A program made the position numbers and the translations under genes. From Silurus meridionalis (Eukaryota; Chordata; Actinopteri; Siluriformes; Siluridae), in contig NC_060893.1 of NCBI RefSeq assembly GCF_014805685.1, positions 10,126,773 through 10,190,772 on the forward strand: a DNA stretch of 64,000 nt, given 5' to 3'. Shown one piece after another: positions 12,556-26,833 of the stretch; positions within the stretch are counted from its first letter, which is position 1, and each line of letters begins with the position of its first letter. Under the pieces are notes generated by a model. The model saw only the letters and a list, made by a program, of their open reading frames with translations, ran no database searches and was not told where the DNA came from.

Positions 12556-14390
12556 CCAAGTCAAGTCAAGTCAAGTTTATTTCTATAGCGCTTTTCTCAA
12601 CAGACATTGTCTCAAAACAGTTTTACAGAATTTAACAGTTAAGGTAAATGGTGTGCATTTATCCCTGATGAGCAGCCATGGCGACTGTGGCAAGGAAAAA
12701 CTCCCTTAGATGTTATGAGGAAGAAACCTTGAGAGGAACCAGACTCAAAAGGGGAACCCATCCTTATTTGAGTGACATCAAGATTGTGATTATAAATCTT
12801 TAAACAATACAGAACACTGGAGAGTGAGAACTAACATGAGCAGTGGAATGTAAGATTATGTTTAATGTCCCTTTTACAGTCATTTGTGGTTATAGAACTA
12901 GGAGCTACTGAGCAACTCATCAAATAGCTCAACATTTGCGATCATCACAGATCCAACACCAGCTTCTCCATGCCAGAGCCTTTAAACACTCAAAGAGGTC
13001 CAATGTCCAAATTCCACATGAAATGGGATCCAGTTGGCACTGGTACGTCTCTAGATGGTTTTGGATGTTTGCGGGGTCGGCATCTACTTCTTTAAAGGTC
13101 CACAATCTTCATGAGGTGGGACGTGACTGGGGCTGGAGCAACCTCAGGATGTCTCAGGATGGGTAGAGAAAGAGAAGCAGTGGAGAGGAATTAGCGTAGC
13201 TGCTGTTCATGATATTAACAGCACAAGTTGATAATGTGCATTGATCAGATGTACTGGAGCACAAGGTTATGACATGTGTGTTATGTGTAGAACTCGCTAA
13301 AAATATACGTTTTTAATCTGCACTTTAACTGGGAGAGTGTGTCTAAACCCCGAACACTGTCAGGAAGACTATTCCAAAGTTTAGGAGCTAAATGTGAGAA
13401 TGCTCTACCACCTTTAGTGGACTTTGCTATTGGACGAACTACTAGAAGTCCCGTGTTTTGAGATCTCAGGGAGCGTGACTGATTGTAAAGTGTTAGAAGA
13501 CTGGATAGATACATGGGAGCTAAACCATTTAGTGTTTTGTAAGTAAGTAAGTTTGTCGTCGATTTAAAACTTAACAAGTGTAGGGATAATAAGATTGGAG
13601 TTATTTGATCATATTTTCTCGACCTTGTGAGAACTCTGGCTGCTGCATTCTGGACAAACTGTAGCTTGTTTATTAATGATGCAGGACATCCACCCAGTAA
13701 TGCATTACAATAGTACAGTCTGGAGGATATGAACACATGGACGAGCTTCTCTGCATCAGATATAGACAACATGTTTTTTATCTTAGCAATATTTCTAAGA
13801 TGAATGAGGCCTGTTTTTGTAATATGGTTGATATGATTTTTAAAAGACAAGTTGCTGTCTAAAATAACTCCTAGGTCTTTTACTGTTGAACTTGTAGTTA
13901 CAGTACATCCTTCTAAAAGCAGGTTGAAATGCTGGAGCTTCTGTGTATTGGTTTTTGGGCCAATGAGCAAAATCTCGGTCTTATCTGAAAATAATAATAG
14001 AAAGTTGAGTCATCCAGTCTTTTAATTCTTTGACACACTCAGTTATTCGAGCCAATTGAGCTGTGTCGTCTTTTTTCTATGAGATACACAGCTGGGTATC
14101 ATCAGCATAACAGTGGAAGCTAATCCCATACCTTCTAATAATATTTCCCAAGGGAAGCATGTATATTGTGAAAATCAGGGGTCCTAGAACTGAACCTTGT
14201 GGCACCCCATAATTTACTTGCATTAACCTGGATAGCTATCCATTTAAGTCTACAAAATGTTAACGATCAGACAGGTTGGATTTAAACCATCTTAATGCCT
14301 GTCCCTGAATGCCGATATAATTTTGTAAGCGATCTAGGAGAAGATCATGATAAAGTGTCGATTGCAGCACTAAGATCTAGTAAAACATTT
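12556..14390 (-). mobile_element. L2-like LINE, second copy, opposite orientation
   Basis: Same family as the element at 6.8-8.5 kb. The 3' tail of tandem CTTGA units lies at 12556-12580. An open C-terminal frame of 229 codons spans 13281-13970. Further upstream the RT block PQGSVLGP...YADD is seen, with YADD at 14098-14109. It is 5'-truncated near 14390. It lies at the right edge of the first duplicated block and is missing from the second. Confidence 0.88.
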
Positions 14391-14399
14391 ACGATTTCA

Positions 14400-16980
<2,581 letters not shown>

Positions 16981-17004
16981 TACATTCTTTAAGTATGCAG
17001 CATC

Positions 17005-20000
17005 TCATGAAGCTCCACCTGCAAATATGAGCTCTAGGGCAGCTTGGATGTCTCCTCCAGTGGCCTGTAGGGCTCGCAGAATCAGCTCCTCATCCTGAAT
17101 TCCCATATCACGCAGTTGCTGGAGCTGAGATTGCCACTGACTCTAAACAAACACAGATCCCCATTCTTTTGGTTATGGCATGCACATACAAGAACTGTTT
17201 ATCAGCAAGAGCAACCCCAAAGCATAGATGCGTTTCAACATTTTCAGGAAGCATTATAGCTTTCTAGAAGCATTATATTTAAAGCTTTCTCATTAAAATC
17301 AAATAAACTACATATCAGGATACACGTCTTATGAAAATGATATGATGATGAGAACATTTGTGAGTACTTACTTGCAGAGATGATATGCTAGACACCTGTA
17401 TGGCTTGCTGCAGGGCCTGGTTAAAAAGGTCATTTGTTATTGGAGTTCCTGCAGGGATAGGGGAAACCCCTGAAGAAGCTCCCTAGTGAGGATGTTGAAA
17501 TACATATCAGAATGTGCAAATTGAACAGTACAAATATAAGCACCCAAAAACCTGGCCCTGCTACCATCACGTGATATTAATCACTATAAGAAGTAAAGGT
17601 GAAGTTTGTGTCAAAAATGATGATAACCTGTTGTTATTTTACCCATAATTCAGGTTTATTCGACCCCAGTTTACTCAACCGCCACTAACCGTATAAGTGT
17701 CTAGATAAGATTACTCTCTGCATGTAAGTTAAGCTGCTGCATATTTGGATGGATGTTCATTTTAGATATGATTATAAACCATTCTGTATTTTACATGGAG
17801 CAAATGCAGTTAGTTTTTGCATTCACTCAAAATGATCTCAATTGTCCAAAATGAGTTACCTGATTTCCGATGGTAGGTGTAACAGCGCTGCTTTCTGGGG
17901 TGCTGGCTAGGGCCAGAGCTGTTGCAAGTTCACTCTGTGTGATTGGCCTGGGCCCTACTGCTCCTCTGTAACCTAAAGTAGCAGGTCTTAGACCTGAAGA
18001 ACCTGCAGAACCTGAGGATGGCCCACTGCGAGTCCCCTGTTGCAGGTCAGAAAAGTTAACTGAGAAGAACATATGGCTATAACTATATTTAGTTAGATGT
18101 GTCTTCAAATGAACAACTTACCGATTGGAAATCTTCCTCATCATCCGACATGCCTTCGAAAAGAAAACCACCTGCAGATGGGACACATTTTTTGTAGAGC
18201 TTTTAGTATCATGGTCCTGGATCATAATCATAAATGCGACTTTTAGACTTTTTAGGCAGATACAATTTGGTTATGTCCTTGATGGTAGGCAGAATTAAGC
18301 AGCCATGACACACAAGTAATTGTGTTCATGATTTTCGAAATACAAAGCAGAAGTATTTCTACAGTCCAGCACTGAGAACACAGTTACTTTTTTTCAAAAT
18401 GTAGCACCAATGTTTTATAGTGTATAGAGCAGGGGTCACTAACGTGGTGCCCACGGGCACCAGGTAGCCGGCAAGGACCACATGAGTAGCCCGTTGGCCT
18501 TTTCTAAAAATAGCTGTTTTCTACTTTTGTAAATCATTGTTAATAATTAAAATCATTTTGATAGTTAAAATCATTAACATGATCAGTGTCTTCACATAGA
18601 TGAATATCATTAATTATTAATAATAACATATAATACAAGGTAAATTGAGCAAATTTGTTATTTCAGATCAAACTGAAAACTGTGTGTGTATCAAACTGGT
18701 AGCCCTTCACATAATCGGTACCCAAGAAGTAGCTCTCAGTTTCAAAAAGGTTGGTGACCCCTGGTATAGAGGACCCCAAAACTTAATTTAAAAGGAATTT
18801 GTCCCCAGGAGAATCCCTAAAATCACAAACCCTAAATCTTAAAAGATACAGTATTCAGCTGTCAACCTGGAAGCAGATTACTAAAGACAATTATAAATTA
18901 ACGATCTTAATTTAAAAGCGTGTTTTACCTGGCATATCACTGTAGGAGCTGGAGGAAACATTTCTAGAGGAGCCAGCACTCTGCTGGGTGGGAACACTGC
19001 CAGCTACAGAATGTAGCACCAGAATAATGGCATTAACCAATGTTGGGTGAGAGCTAATCAACCTAGCAGAGGCACAAAATAACAGTGAAATAAAACTACT
19101 TTTAATTTACTGCATGTATCATTTTAAGAACGTCATAGCATAACAGAGCATGGAGCCATGTCTTTATAAATGCTTACATACAGAAAATCTATGAAACCTG
19201 GAGAGTATTTTTAAAAATATGCCCTTGTTTTACTCACATGTCGAGCATGTTCGGATCAGAGAATTGCATAAAGAGGTCCTTGTCTTGAAGCACACCTAAA
19301 AGACAACACTTATTTTAAAACCAGGTGCTTCAATGAGCATGTCAACTTTAAGCTGTGACTGTAAAACTGTATTCCAACATCAAGAAATACACTTTGTGCA
19401 CTCGGCACAGCAATTAATAATTAATCAACGCTAGATCTTAAAATTATAAATGAATAGCGAGCGTACCTAGGGCCAAGGGATCACCACTCAGTCCGGGTGT
19501 CGCCACAATGATTTGATCCAAAGACTCCTTGTTGTTCAGCATCTTAAAAACCTGAATACACACGACACACACACCACCGTTGTTAATAAAGCACATCACG
19601 TCCTCCACAGGGAACGCATGACTGGTGTAACGACAGATCGTACCGAGTCTCTGTAGGCTGTGCTGGTGTGAAGAGCTGCCAGCAGGACACGAAATTCTCT
19701 TGCAGTCGTCCCCCTGTCCACTGCCTCTAAAATAATACAAGAAGGATTACATTTAAAAACAATACCAAACAAAAACCTGTACAAAACTTCTGGATAGAGT
19801 TTCTGCAGAGTCTCACTGCATTTGCATTTTCACTGCAACAACAGGAAACTCTCAAATTTAAAAGATCTGATGTGCAGGACAAGGAAACAGTGAACTGACA
19901 AGTGATTAAAATATATTTATTATAAATATTAGTTTTACTCAAGTCGAAAAATAAAAGTTGTACTTTCAAAGGATTTGCTTTGAAGATGTGAATAAGTGTG

Positions 20001-20616
20001 AATTGTGAGTGTTCCCAGAATAAAATTTACTAGCTGATGGATGGATGGATGAATGGATGGATGGATGGATGGATGGATGGATGAATGAATGGATGGATGG
20101 ATGGATGGATGGATGGATGGATGGATGGATGGATGGATGAATGGATGGATGGATGGATGAATGGATGAATGGATGGATGTTAGAATAAAAACACCCATTA
20201 CTGGAGATCAGTGTAACCACAGAGGTCTACCTGCTTGGATCTCAGGTTCTGGCCATGACTTTCTCAGGATGTGGACTGTTGATCCTGATTGGATGCCGTA
20301 AGAGTCTAAAGTGAGTTCATCCCTCAGCTTCCTGCCACAGTAAACCAACTCTGCAATGAACATATAACAGAGGCACGTTGTGTACCTGGGGCTCAAAAAG
20401 GGTACTGACAAGTATAGCCGTGATTAACCCACCTATAAGCTCAGGATCTGGAATCGCGTCCGGTAACTGCACTGAAACGAGCTGTTTAAGAGTCGCAACG
20501 CGGTACTGACCAGGAGGAACATCACCAGGCTCTGCCTCTGGAAACTGAAGCAGTGACTTGGGAAGGGAAGGCTGGTCCAGTAACTTCAGCGATAAACGCC
20601 ACTCGGAAACGGCCAT
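17005..20616 (-). CDS. ubl7: Ubiquitin-like protein 7 (10 exons)
   Basis: Exons: 20433-20616, 20231-20350, 19644-19726, 19467-19551, 19238-19295, 18929-19062, 18122-18171, 17860-18036, 17372-17482, 17005-17142. Joined they give 1140 nt and 379 aa; human UBL7 is 380. Exons 1-2 encode the ubiquitin-like domain, with LVYCGRKL and [14 protein letters not shown]. Then come [29 protein letters not shown], an acidic [11 protein letters not shown] patch, the conserved [19 protein letters not shown] segment, and a C-terminal UBA domain ([31 protein letters not shown]). UBL7 is thought to act as a ubiquitin-receptor type adaptor; its exact job is poorly defined. The start at 20616 aligns with the human N-terminus, so an upstream in-frame ATG at 20658 is less likely. 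A hAT MITE sits in intron 6 (between exons 18929-19062 and 18122-18171). Confidence 0.95.
18430..18763. mobile_element. hAT MITE with perfect 8-bp target duplication, in ubl7 intron 6
   Basis: Terminal repeats CAGGGGTCACTAAC and GTTGGTGACCCCTG. Flanked by GTATAGAG at 18422-18429 and 18764-18771. 334 bp, non-coding. It lies in the ubl7 intron between exons 18929-19062 and 18122-18171. Confidence 0.9.
20035..20179. repeat. (TGGA)n microsatellite in ubl7 intron 2
   Basis: Tandem ATGG units with scattered ATGA variants, between ubl7 exons 2 and 3. Confidence 0.95.
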
Positions 20617-21091
20617 ACTTCCGGTGCCGAAGGCGATCACTGAGAAATATATCAGCACAAACAGGAATTATATCACAATTCTCTTGCCAAGCTTTTAGTT
20701 CTCAATAATAAAACGTGACAGTAAGTTTTAAGAAAAAAACTAAAATGTTAAGAAGGATATTTGCTTTTAAATTCCCAATTAATGTAGACTGATCTAGTTA
20801 CAGTGATGAAGTTGCATTCTAGCAAAATCATCCTTGTTTTCATGTATGCGTGATGACAGAGCAGTAAACGTCACACTGCTTGTGGGATTTGTAGTCCAAA
20901 CGTTTGTAGTCCAAGCGATTGTAGTTGTAGTTACCGTACACTTACAGACCTGTGGGCGGACGGGGGCGCTGTTGTTCACCAGCAACAAGTACGTTAACGC
21001 AAACAGGGAAAAGCAATGATGGGAAAAAGCATTTTACATTATAATTACATGTTGCATTCATCACTGAGCTTAATTTTTAGTTCTAAATTGT

Positions 21092-21258
<167 letters not shown>

Positions 21259-21280
21259 GTATGTATTATTAGTAGTAGTA

Positions 21281-21282
<2 letters not shown>

Positions 21283-21364
<82 letters not shown>
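21283..21364. repeat. (AT)n microsatellite
   Basis: Pure AT next to the GATA/GACA array. Confidence 0.95.
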
Positions 21365-21369
<5 letters not shown>

Positions 21370-21382
21370 CTTCTTTTCTGGC

Positions 21383-22267
21383 CTAAACACTATCAGGAGC
21401 ACTGACCTACATTTACAAAATAATGTAAATGTAGGTCTGTTTTCCCAACAGTTTGTTCACTTCATTTCATAGCGTTTCTTTTGGCTGCACTGCTTTCAGT
21501 ACGTGTATGTGGATATTAGATTTTTTGTCCAATCAGATTTCAGGCTCTATGTGTTGCCATGTCAATCTAATCTGCCCAGAGCCTTCAAAGTCTGTACTGC
21601 TGGTCTTTTTGCCTTAATCTTTATAAGAAATAGCCCTGTTTCTTTAACCAATCTAATTTCAAATTAGTCTCACAAGGCAAAACACATCCGTAGTGCTCTG
21701 CATACATTAATACATCTGAGTTACACTTTTTTATGCCCACAATGGCTGACGGAGGAAGATACATTTATTTGTTTTTGGACATTTTAAAAATCTATTTTTA
21801 AGAAAAGTTAGACATCGTGAAAAGAGATCGGCCAACCCCAAAGCTAGCTAGCTTGTCTTAGCCCAGGAAAGGGTTTGTTCACCACTTCCAGACCAGTGAA
21901 TACGAGCGGTACCACTGGATTACAGCCTCTGAGGAGCAGTGCAAATTATAAATCTGCATCTCTGGTAAGTAGGTTGTATTTTATTTACATTTTAATGTCA
22001 TTGTCATTTTATTAGACAAATATCGGTTTGGCACAGTTGCGGTGGTAGTGTAGAGTTTTGGAGTTGTTAACTGGGTTTCTTGCTTTAGTAAAATTGTATT
22101 TACCCTTCATATGCAAAATGTCTCTCTCTCTGTAATGCCACGTGTTGTTATATTGCGTTTTTGTATTTTATTGATGGTTTCTATAAATGCGAAGTGATAG
22201 TGGTGTTATTAAGAGGTGGATATGCCCCCACTGAAGGCCCAGGTACCAAATGCACGACCCACCACTG
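21383..22267 (+). mobile_element. hAT-like element, second copy
   Basis: Same unit as at 25.7 kb: matching promoter-side sequence (21390-21720), the exon with EKLDIVKRDRP and PRKGFVHHFQTSEYERYHWI (about 21800-21960), and the end ...ACCACTG at 22267. The left terminus has decayed beside the (AT)n tract. Confidence 0.65.
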
Positions 22268-22299
22268 ATATATATATATATATATATGTAATATACGCC

Positions 22300-22450
22300 A
22301 CAGCGGATCATCCTTCTCCATACCTCCCTGTCCTCTACATCTGCCTCTTTCACACCAACTACCTGCATGTCCTCCCTCACCACATCCATAAACCTCCCCC
22401 TTGGCCTTCCTCCTTCCGGGTGGCTCCATTCTCAGCATTCTCCTACCCAT

Positions 22451-22452
<2 letters not shown>
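22300..22452 (-). repeat. Non-LTR retrotransposon C-terminal fragment
   Basis: The minus-strand translation contains RRMLRMEPPGRRK and EKDDPLW, matching the 36.3-36.5 kb fragment, with frameshifts. Confidence 0.75.

Positions 22453-22458
<6 letters not shown>

Positions 22459-22531
<73 letters not shown>
22459..22531. repeat. (AT)n microsatellite
   Basis: Pure AT followed by ATTT units to about 22550. The following 250 bp hold no feature I recognise. Confidence 0.95.
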
Positions 22532-22536
<5 letters not shown>

Positions 22537-22814
22537 TATTTATTTATTTATATACACATATAAAATTAACACATTATAATTTAATTATAATCATTTAATC
22601 ATTAATATGATTTCTTTATATTCTGTCCCCAATATGGGAGTGTTTTGTCAGACAGACCATAGTTTTTCTGTGTCATGCTGTTATCCAAAATAGCAGATGG
22701 TTGCTTGGCTGGATGAGCTTTTCAGCATCATGAAAGCTGCAGTCCACTTCAGCAAAAGCTTCACTTACAAATTACCCAGACAATGTTATAACCCAAATGC
22801 ACGCTGCATTAATC

Positions 22815-23520
22815 TCGTGTTAATAACATTCTAGTTGTGGAATTCACAAGAGCTGCACAGCTTGTTGTTGGGATCCTCTTCACTTCTCCATAATGATATC
22901 ACGGAGCTGCTGAATGTTAGAAACATGGCACTCCTCCACCTTCTGCTTGAGGATGCAATAGGGTTAAGGTCTAGAGACATACTTGGCCACTCCATCACCT
23001 TCACCTTTAGCTTCCTCAGCAAGGCAGTTTTCATTTTGGCGGTGTGTTTGAGGTCGTTATTATTTTGGAAAACTGCTGTTCGGACAAGTTACTGAAGGCG
23101 GGGCATCAGGTTCTGTTTAAGAATGGCACAGTACATGTTGGAATCCATGTTTCCCTCAATGAATTGCAGCTCCCCAGTACCAGCAGCACTCATGCAGCCC
23201 CAGACCATGATGCTACCACCACCATGTTTGACTGTAGGCAAGACACGCTTTTCTTGGTACTGACCAGAGTGTCGCCACACATGCTGGACACCAGCTGAGC
23301 CAAACAAGTTTATCTTAATTTTAACAGACCACAGGACATGGTTCCAGTAATTCATGCTCTTAGAAAGGTCGTCTTTAGCTAAGTGTTTGCAGGCTTTCTC
23401 GTGAGCCAGCTTTAGAAGACACGTCCTTTCTCTTCTGGTGACCATGCAAACCAAATTGCAGCAGTGTGCAGTGTGTGGTGTGAGCACTTACAAGCAGACC
23501 TATCGCTTTTGCAACCTCTA
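22815..23520 (-). mobile_element. Degenerate Tc1-like transposase fragment
   Basis: Minus-strand frames give a Tc1 DDE core: [20 protein letters not shown] (about 23190-23250), then after a shift [14 protein letters not shown] (about 22970-23010). The N-terminal DNA-binding part and inverted repeats are not seen. Multiple frame breaks make it an old relic, of a different subfamily from the element at 38.9 kb. Confidence 0.8.
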
Positions 23521-24621
23521 AAGCAATGCTGGCAGCACTGAAGCGTCTGTTTTTTCACACACTTGTGTGATTTCAAACAAACTTTTCACGTTGTCATTAT
23601 GGGCTATTGTTTGTAGAATTTTGAGGGGAAAAAAGAATGAATGTAATCCATTTTGGAATAAGGCTGTAACATAACAATCATAACAAAATGTGGAAACATA
23701 CTTTCCAGATGCACTGTACACGAACAAAATAAGCTCTACGTGAAACACAATGGCTTAAAAAGGATGGGGGGCAAAGTGAAAGATGCAAAACTAGGTCTCT
23801 CCATTCGGTCCAATTATGGAGTAATGTGTTTTAGAACTGACCTCCAGATATCCCAGGTTTTGGGGCCCACCTAGGCCACATGTGAATGAGGTGGAGTGTT
23901 GAGCAGCACGGCCCACCTTAAGATCACCTAGGGTGGGGTGGCACAAGATCCCCTTTCAGTCTTGCTGTCAGTGAGCTGGCATCAACTGAACTATAATTTA
24001 TTTAAAAAAAGAACAAATAAAAAAAGAACAAATATTTAAGTCGTTGTGTTGATTAAATGAGCCAGAACCTCTCAGCACTGCCTTTAAATCTCTTTTAAGT
24101 CATGCTCTATAGTTCTAGAAGAAAAACTTGCTAACTGCTCATTTATTAACCTCTATAGATGCTGGTGAGCAAAAAGAAAAAAGCAATTTGGTCAACTCAT
24201 TTGGAAATCATTAGGTTCAGGCACGAGCACACATAGACATCAAAGGGTGCTTGATGACCTGCTCTTTTCCTTCCTCAAGAAAAAGTGCCCTTTTTCTGGG
24301 GGGTGTGTTTTTTAAATAAATGAATATATGTATATGTGTGAGAGTGTGTCTGTTTGCGCATAGCTTTCCCTGTCATACAAATAAAAAAATCTAAATATTA
24401 GGTCGGGTCAGGAAATGTTGAGAATCCGTGCAGCACAGCAGTGTAGCACACATTGATTGGCACATCACCGACGGGCAGAGAGTTACAGAAGTGAAGCCCT
24501 CCCTTCCTTTCCAGTTGCGCTTGTCAGAGTGGAGGTGACTGGTGATAAACAAAAGATTAAGCTACCTGTGCCTTGAATTTACAGCTAATTATCCAAAAGA
24601 CAAAGGCAAATATGAATGATC

Positions 24622-24893
24622 CAAGATGGCGCAGCGGATGGAAGCCTCGGCACGACTCTCTCTAGTACTTTCTTTCTTTTTGTTTATTGTTTCCCTATTT
24701 GATCCTCATACTGTCTATATTGTCTCACATTATCTTTTCTGTCTTGTATAGTCTGTTGTTGTTTTGTCTTGTCTGTTTTGTCTCATATAGTATAAGCTGA
24801 ATGTATAGTTTTATTTATGTCTGTACTTTAAGAGTCACTAACAGCTGAAACCAAATTCGGCCAATAAACCTGATTCTGATTCTGATATAGTTA
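24622..24893 (+). mobile_element. Internally deleted non-LTR element joining 5' and 3' ends
   Basis: Starts CCAAGATGGCGCAGCGG, a typical 5' end of a non-LTR element, and finishes AATAAACCTGATTCTGATTCTGAT, a typical tandem-repeat 3' tail, only 270 bp later with no coding sequence between. It looks like a SINE-like 'ends-only' derivative. Confidence 0.6.
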
Positions 24894-24947
24894 AAATAAA
24901 TTGGTAAGTCATCTTTTACGTTTTGTTCAGGAAAGCAAAAAAATAAA

Positions 24948-24951
<4 letters not shown>

Positions 24952-25036
<85 letters not shown>
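24952..25036. repeat. (AT)n microsatellite
   Basis: Pure AT tract in block 2. Block 1 lacks it at the equivalent position (about 1880). Confidence 0.95.
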
Positions 25037-25040
<4 letters not shown>

Positions 25041-25686
25041 GTACAAGTAAACTCACAAAAAAACAGGACTGCAGATATCCATATTTTTGCCCTTGCTGTG
25101 AAAATACAAATATTTATTACTTAATAATTTAATCTTATAGTTTGCACACCATTGTACATGCATAATTTAACAGCTATAATTTAATATTATCCTTTTACTA
25201 CAACCTGAAGTTATTATTGAAACTTTAAAATTATTTAACACTTTCCGTTTGAAGGCACTGACTAAAATTCCACGCAGTTCATTAAGCTGACTGCCTGCAA
25301 TGCCTCAAGCCAGGCAACCCAACATGTACAGTCCTATGAGTTCCTCAGAGAAGAAGCTGCAGCAGTTCAAGGGAAATTTTTTGAACATATGCCTGTAATT
25401 TAAATTATAAAATAAATGTGCCATACATTTTAGACTTTTTAGACCTCTGGGAAATTCTGTAAGCACAAAAAATTAAAGTAGGTAAAATACAGTATATATT
25501 TTCTGCCTTAGGCCACATTATATGCTATTAAAATACAACAGAGAAAAAGACAAGTTATATTTCATTCTACTAGCCTGAGGCTTTGAAATTACATGATTAT
25601 AGTGGTGGTTCACTGCAAATACTATGCTAAGTATTATATTTAATAGTTCAAAACAAAATAGTTTGTGGACTTAAATATCAAGAATG

Positions 25687-26833
25687 CAGTGGCCCTATCA
25701 GAAGAACTGACCTACTTTTACAAGCTAAATTCTAATATTTGTTCCATGAAATTGCATTAATTTATTCCCAACAGTCTATTCTCTCCGTTTCTCTTGGCTG
25801 CACTGTTTCCAGTACGTGTATGCGGATATTTTTCAGCCTCTATGCCCAGGGCCTTCAGAATCAGTAGTGCTGGCTGATGTACCTTATACTATATTAGCAA
25901 TGGGTCTGTTTCTTTAACCAATCAGATTTCAAATTGACTCACAGGACCAGCTAGCTGGCCCAGAATAGTGTCAGCATTTTTCTGTCCTTCCGTCGATTAA
26001 TTGGTCAGAGGGAAACTGTTACAGCCAAGTTCATTAATACAAAGAGTTTGATTTTTTTTGCGCCCACAATGGCTAATGGAGGAAGAGAAATTGATTTGGT
26101 CTCGGACACTCTCAAAAATACATTTTCAAGAAAAGCTAGACATCGTGAGAAGAGGTCGGCCAAACCTGAAGTTAGCTAGCTTGTCTCAGCCCAGGAAAGG
26201 GTTTGTTTACCACTTCCAGACCAGTGCCTACGAGCGGTACCACTGGATTGCAGAATTTGAGGAGCGGTCAAATTATGAGTCTGCATCTCTGGTGAGTAGG
26301 TTGTATTTTATTAAAATTTTAAATGTTTTTGTCATGTTATTAGACAAATATTGATTCTAAACTGCTCCAGATGATGTAGGTGGCACAACTGTGGTTGTAG
26401 TGTAGAGGTTTGGGGCTTTTTTCTTCTTTCAGCTTCTCCCATTAAGAGTTTGCCACAGCGGATAATTCAGCCACATCCATAAACCTCCTCCTTGGTCTTC
26501 CTCTTTTCCTTCTTCCTGGTGGCTTCATCTGCATCATTCTCCTACCGATATACCCCATTTCCAAACCATCTCAATTGGGCCTCTCTCACTTTGTCCTCAA
26601 AACGTCCTACATGTGCTACATCTGTCCAATAATAGAGCTTGCTTTAGTAAAATGATATTCACCCTCTATATGCAAAATGCCTCTCCCTGTAATGCCACAT
26701 GTTGTTATATTGCATTTTTTGTAGTATTGATGGTTTCTATAATTGCAACGTGATAGTGGTGGTATTAAGAGGTAGATTAAATGGGGTAAGTCATCACTGA
26801 AGGCCCAGGTACCAAATGCATGGCCTGCCACTG
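25687..26833 (+). mobile_element. hAT-like element with ZMYM/TTF-type N-terminal exon
   Basis: Ends CAGTGGC...GCCACTG, flanked by an imperfect 8-bp duplication (CAAGAATG / CATGGATG, 6 of 8). The homologous block near 2.7 kb lacks it. It carries a frame at about 26090-26300 with EKLDIVRRGRP, LSQPRKGFVYHFQ and YERYHWI, resembling the TTF-type zinc-finger start of hAT transposases and ZMYM1-like proteins, followed by a possible splice donor. The transposase core is absent. Confidence 0.7.
26449..26640 (-). repeat. Non-LTR retrotransposon C-terminal fragment nested in a hAT-like element
   Basis: The reverse complement encodes PPGRRKRGRPRRRFMDV, as in the other fragments. It lies inside the hAT-like unit 25687-26833, so it inserted after that unit. 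Confidence 0.7.

Larger units (their letters stand above)
690..12560. repeat. Segmental duplication, block 1
   Basis: Colinear with 23715-35350. Matches include 1266-1480 with 23815-23990, 1885-2760 with 25040-25690, 2820-5700 with 26930-28790, and the complete BAAT/ACOT-like gene. Block-specific insertion: the L2-like LINE at 6780-8550; a second L2-like LINE abuts the right edge. Confidence 0.85.

Noticed and set aside
19935..20220. Ser-Ile-His-Pro repeat frames
   Set aside because: Translation of the TGGA/ATGG microsatellite inside a ubl7 intron.
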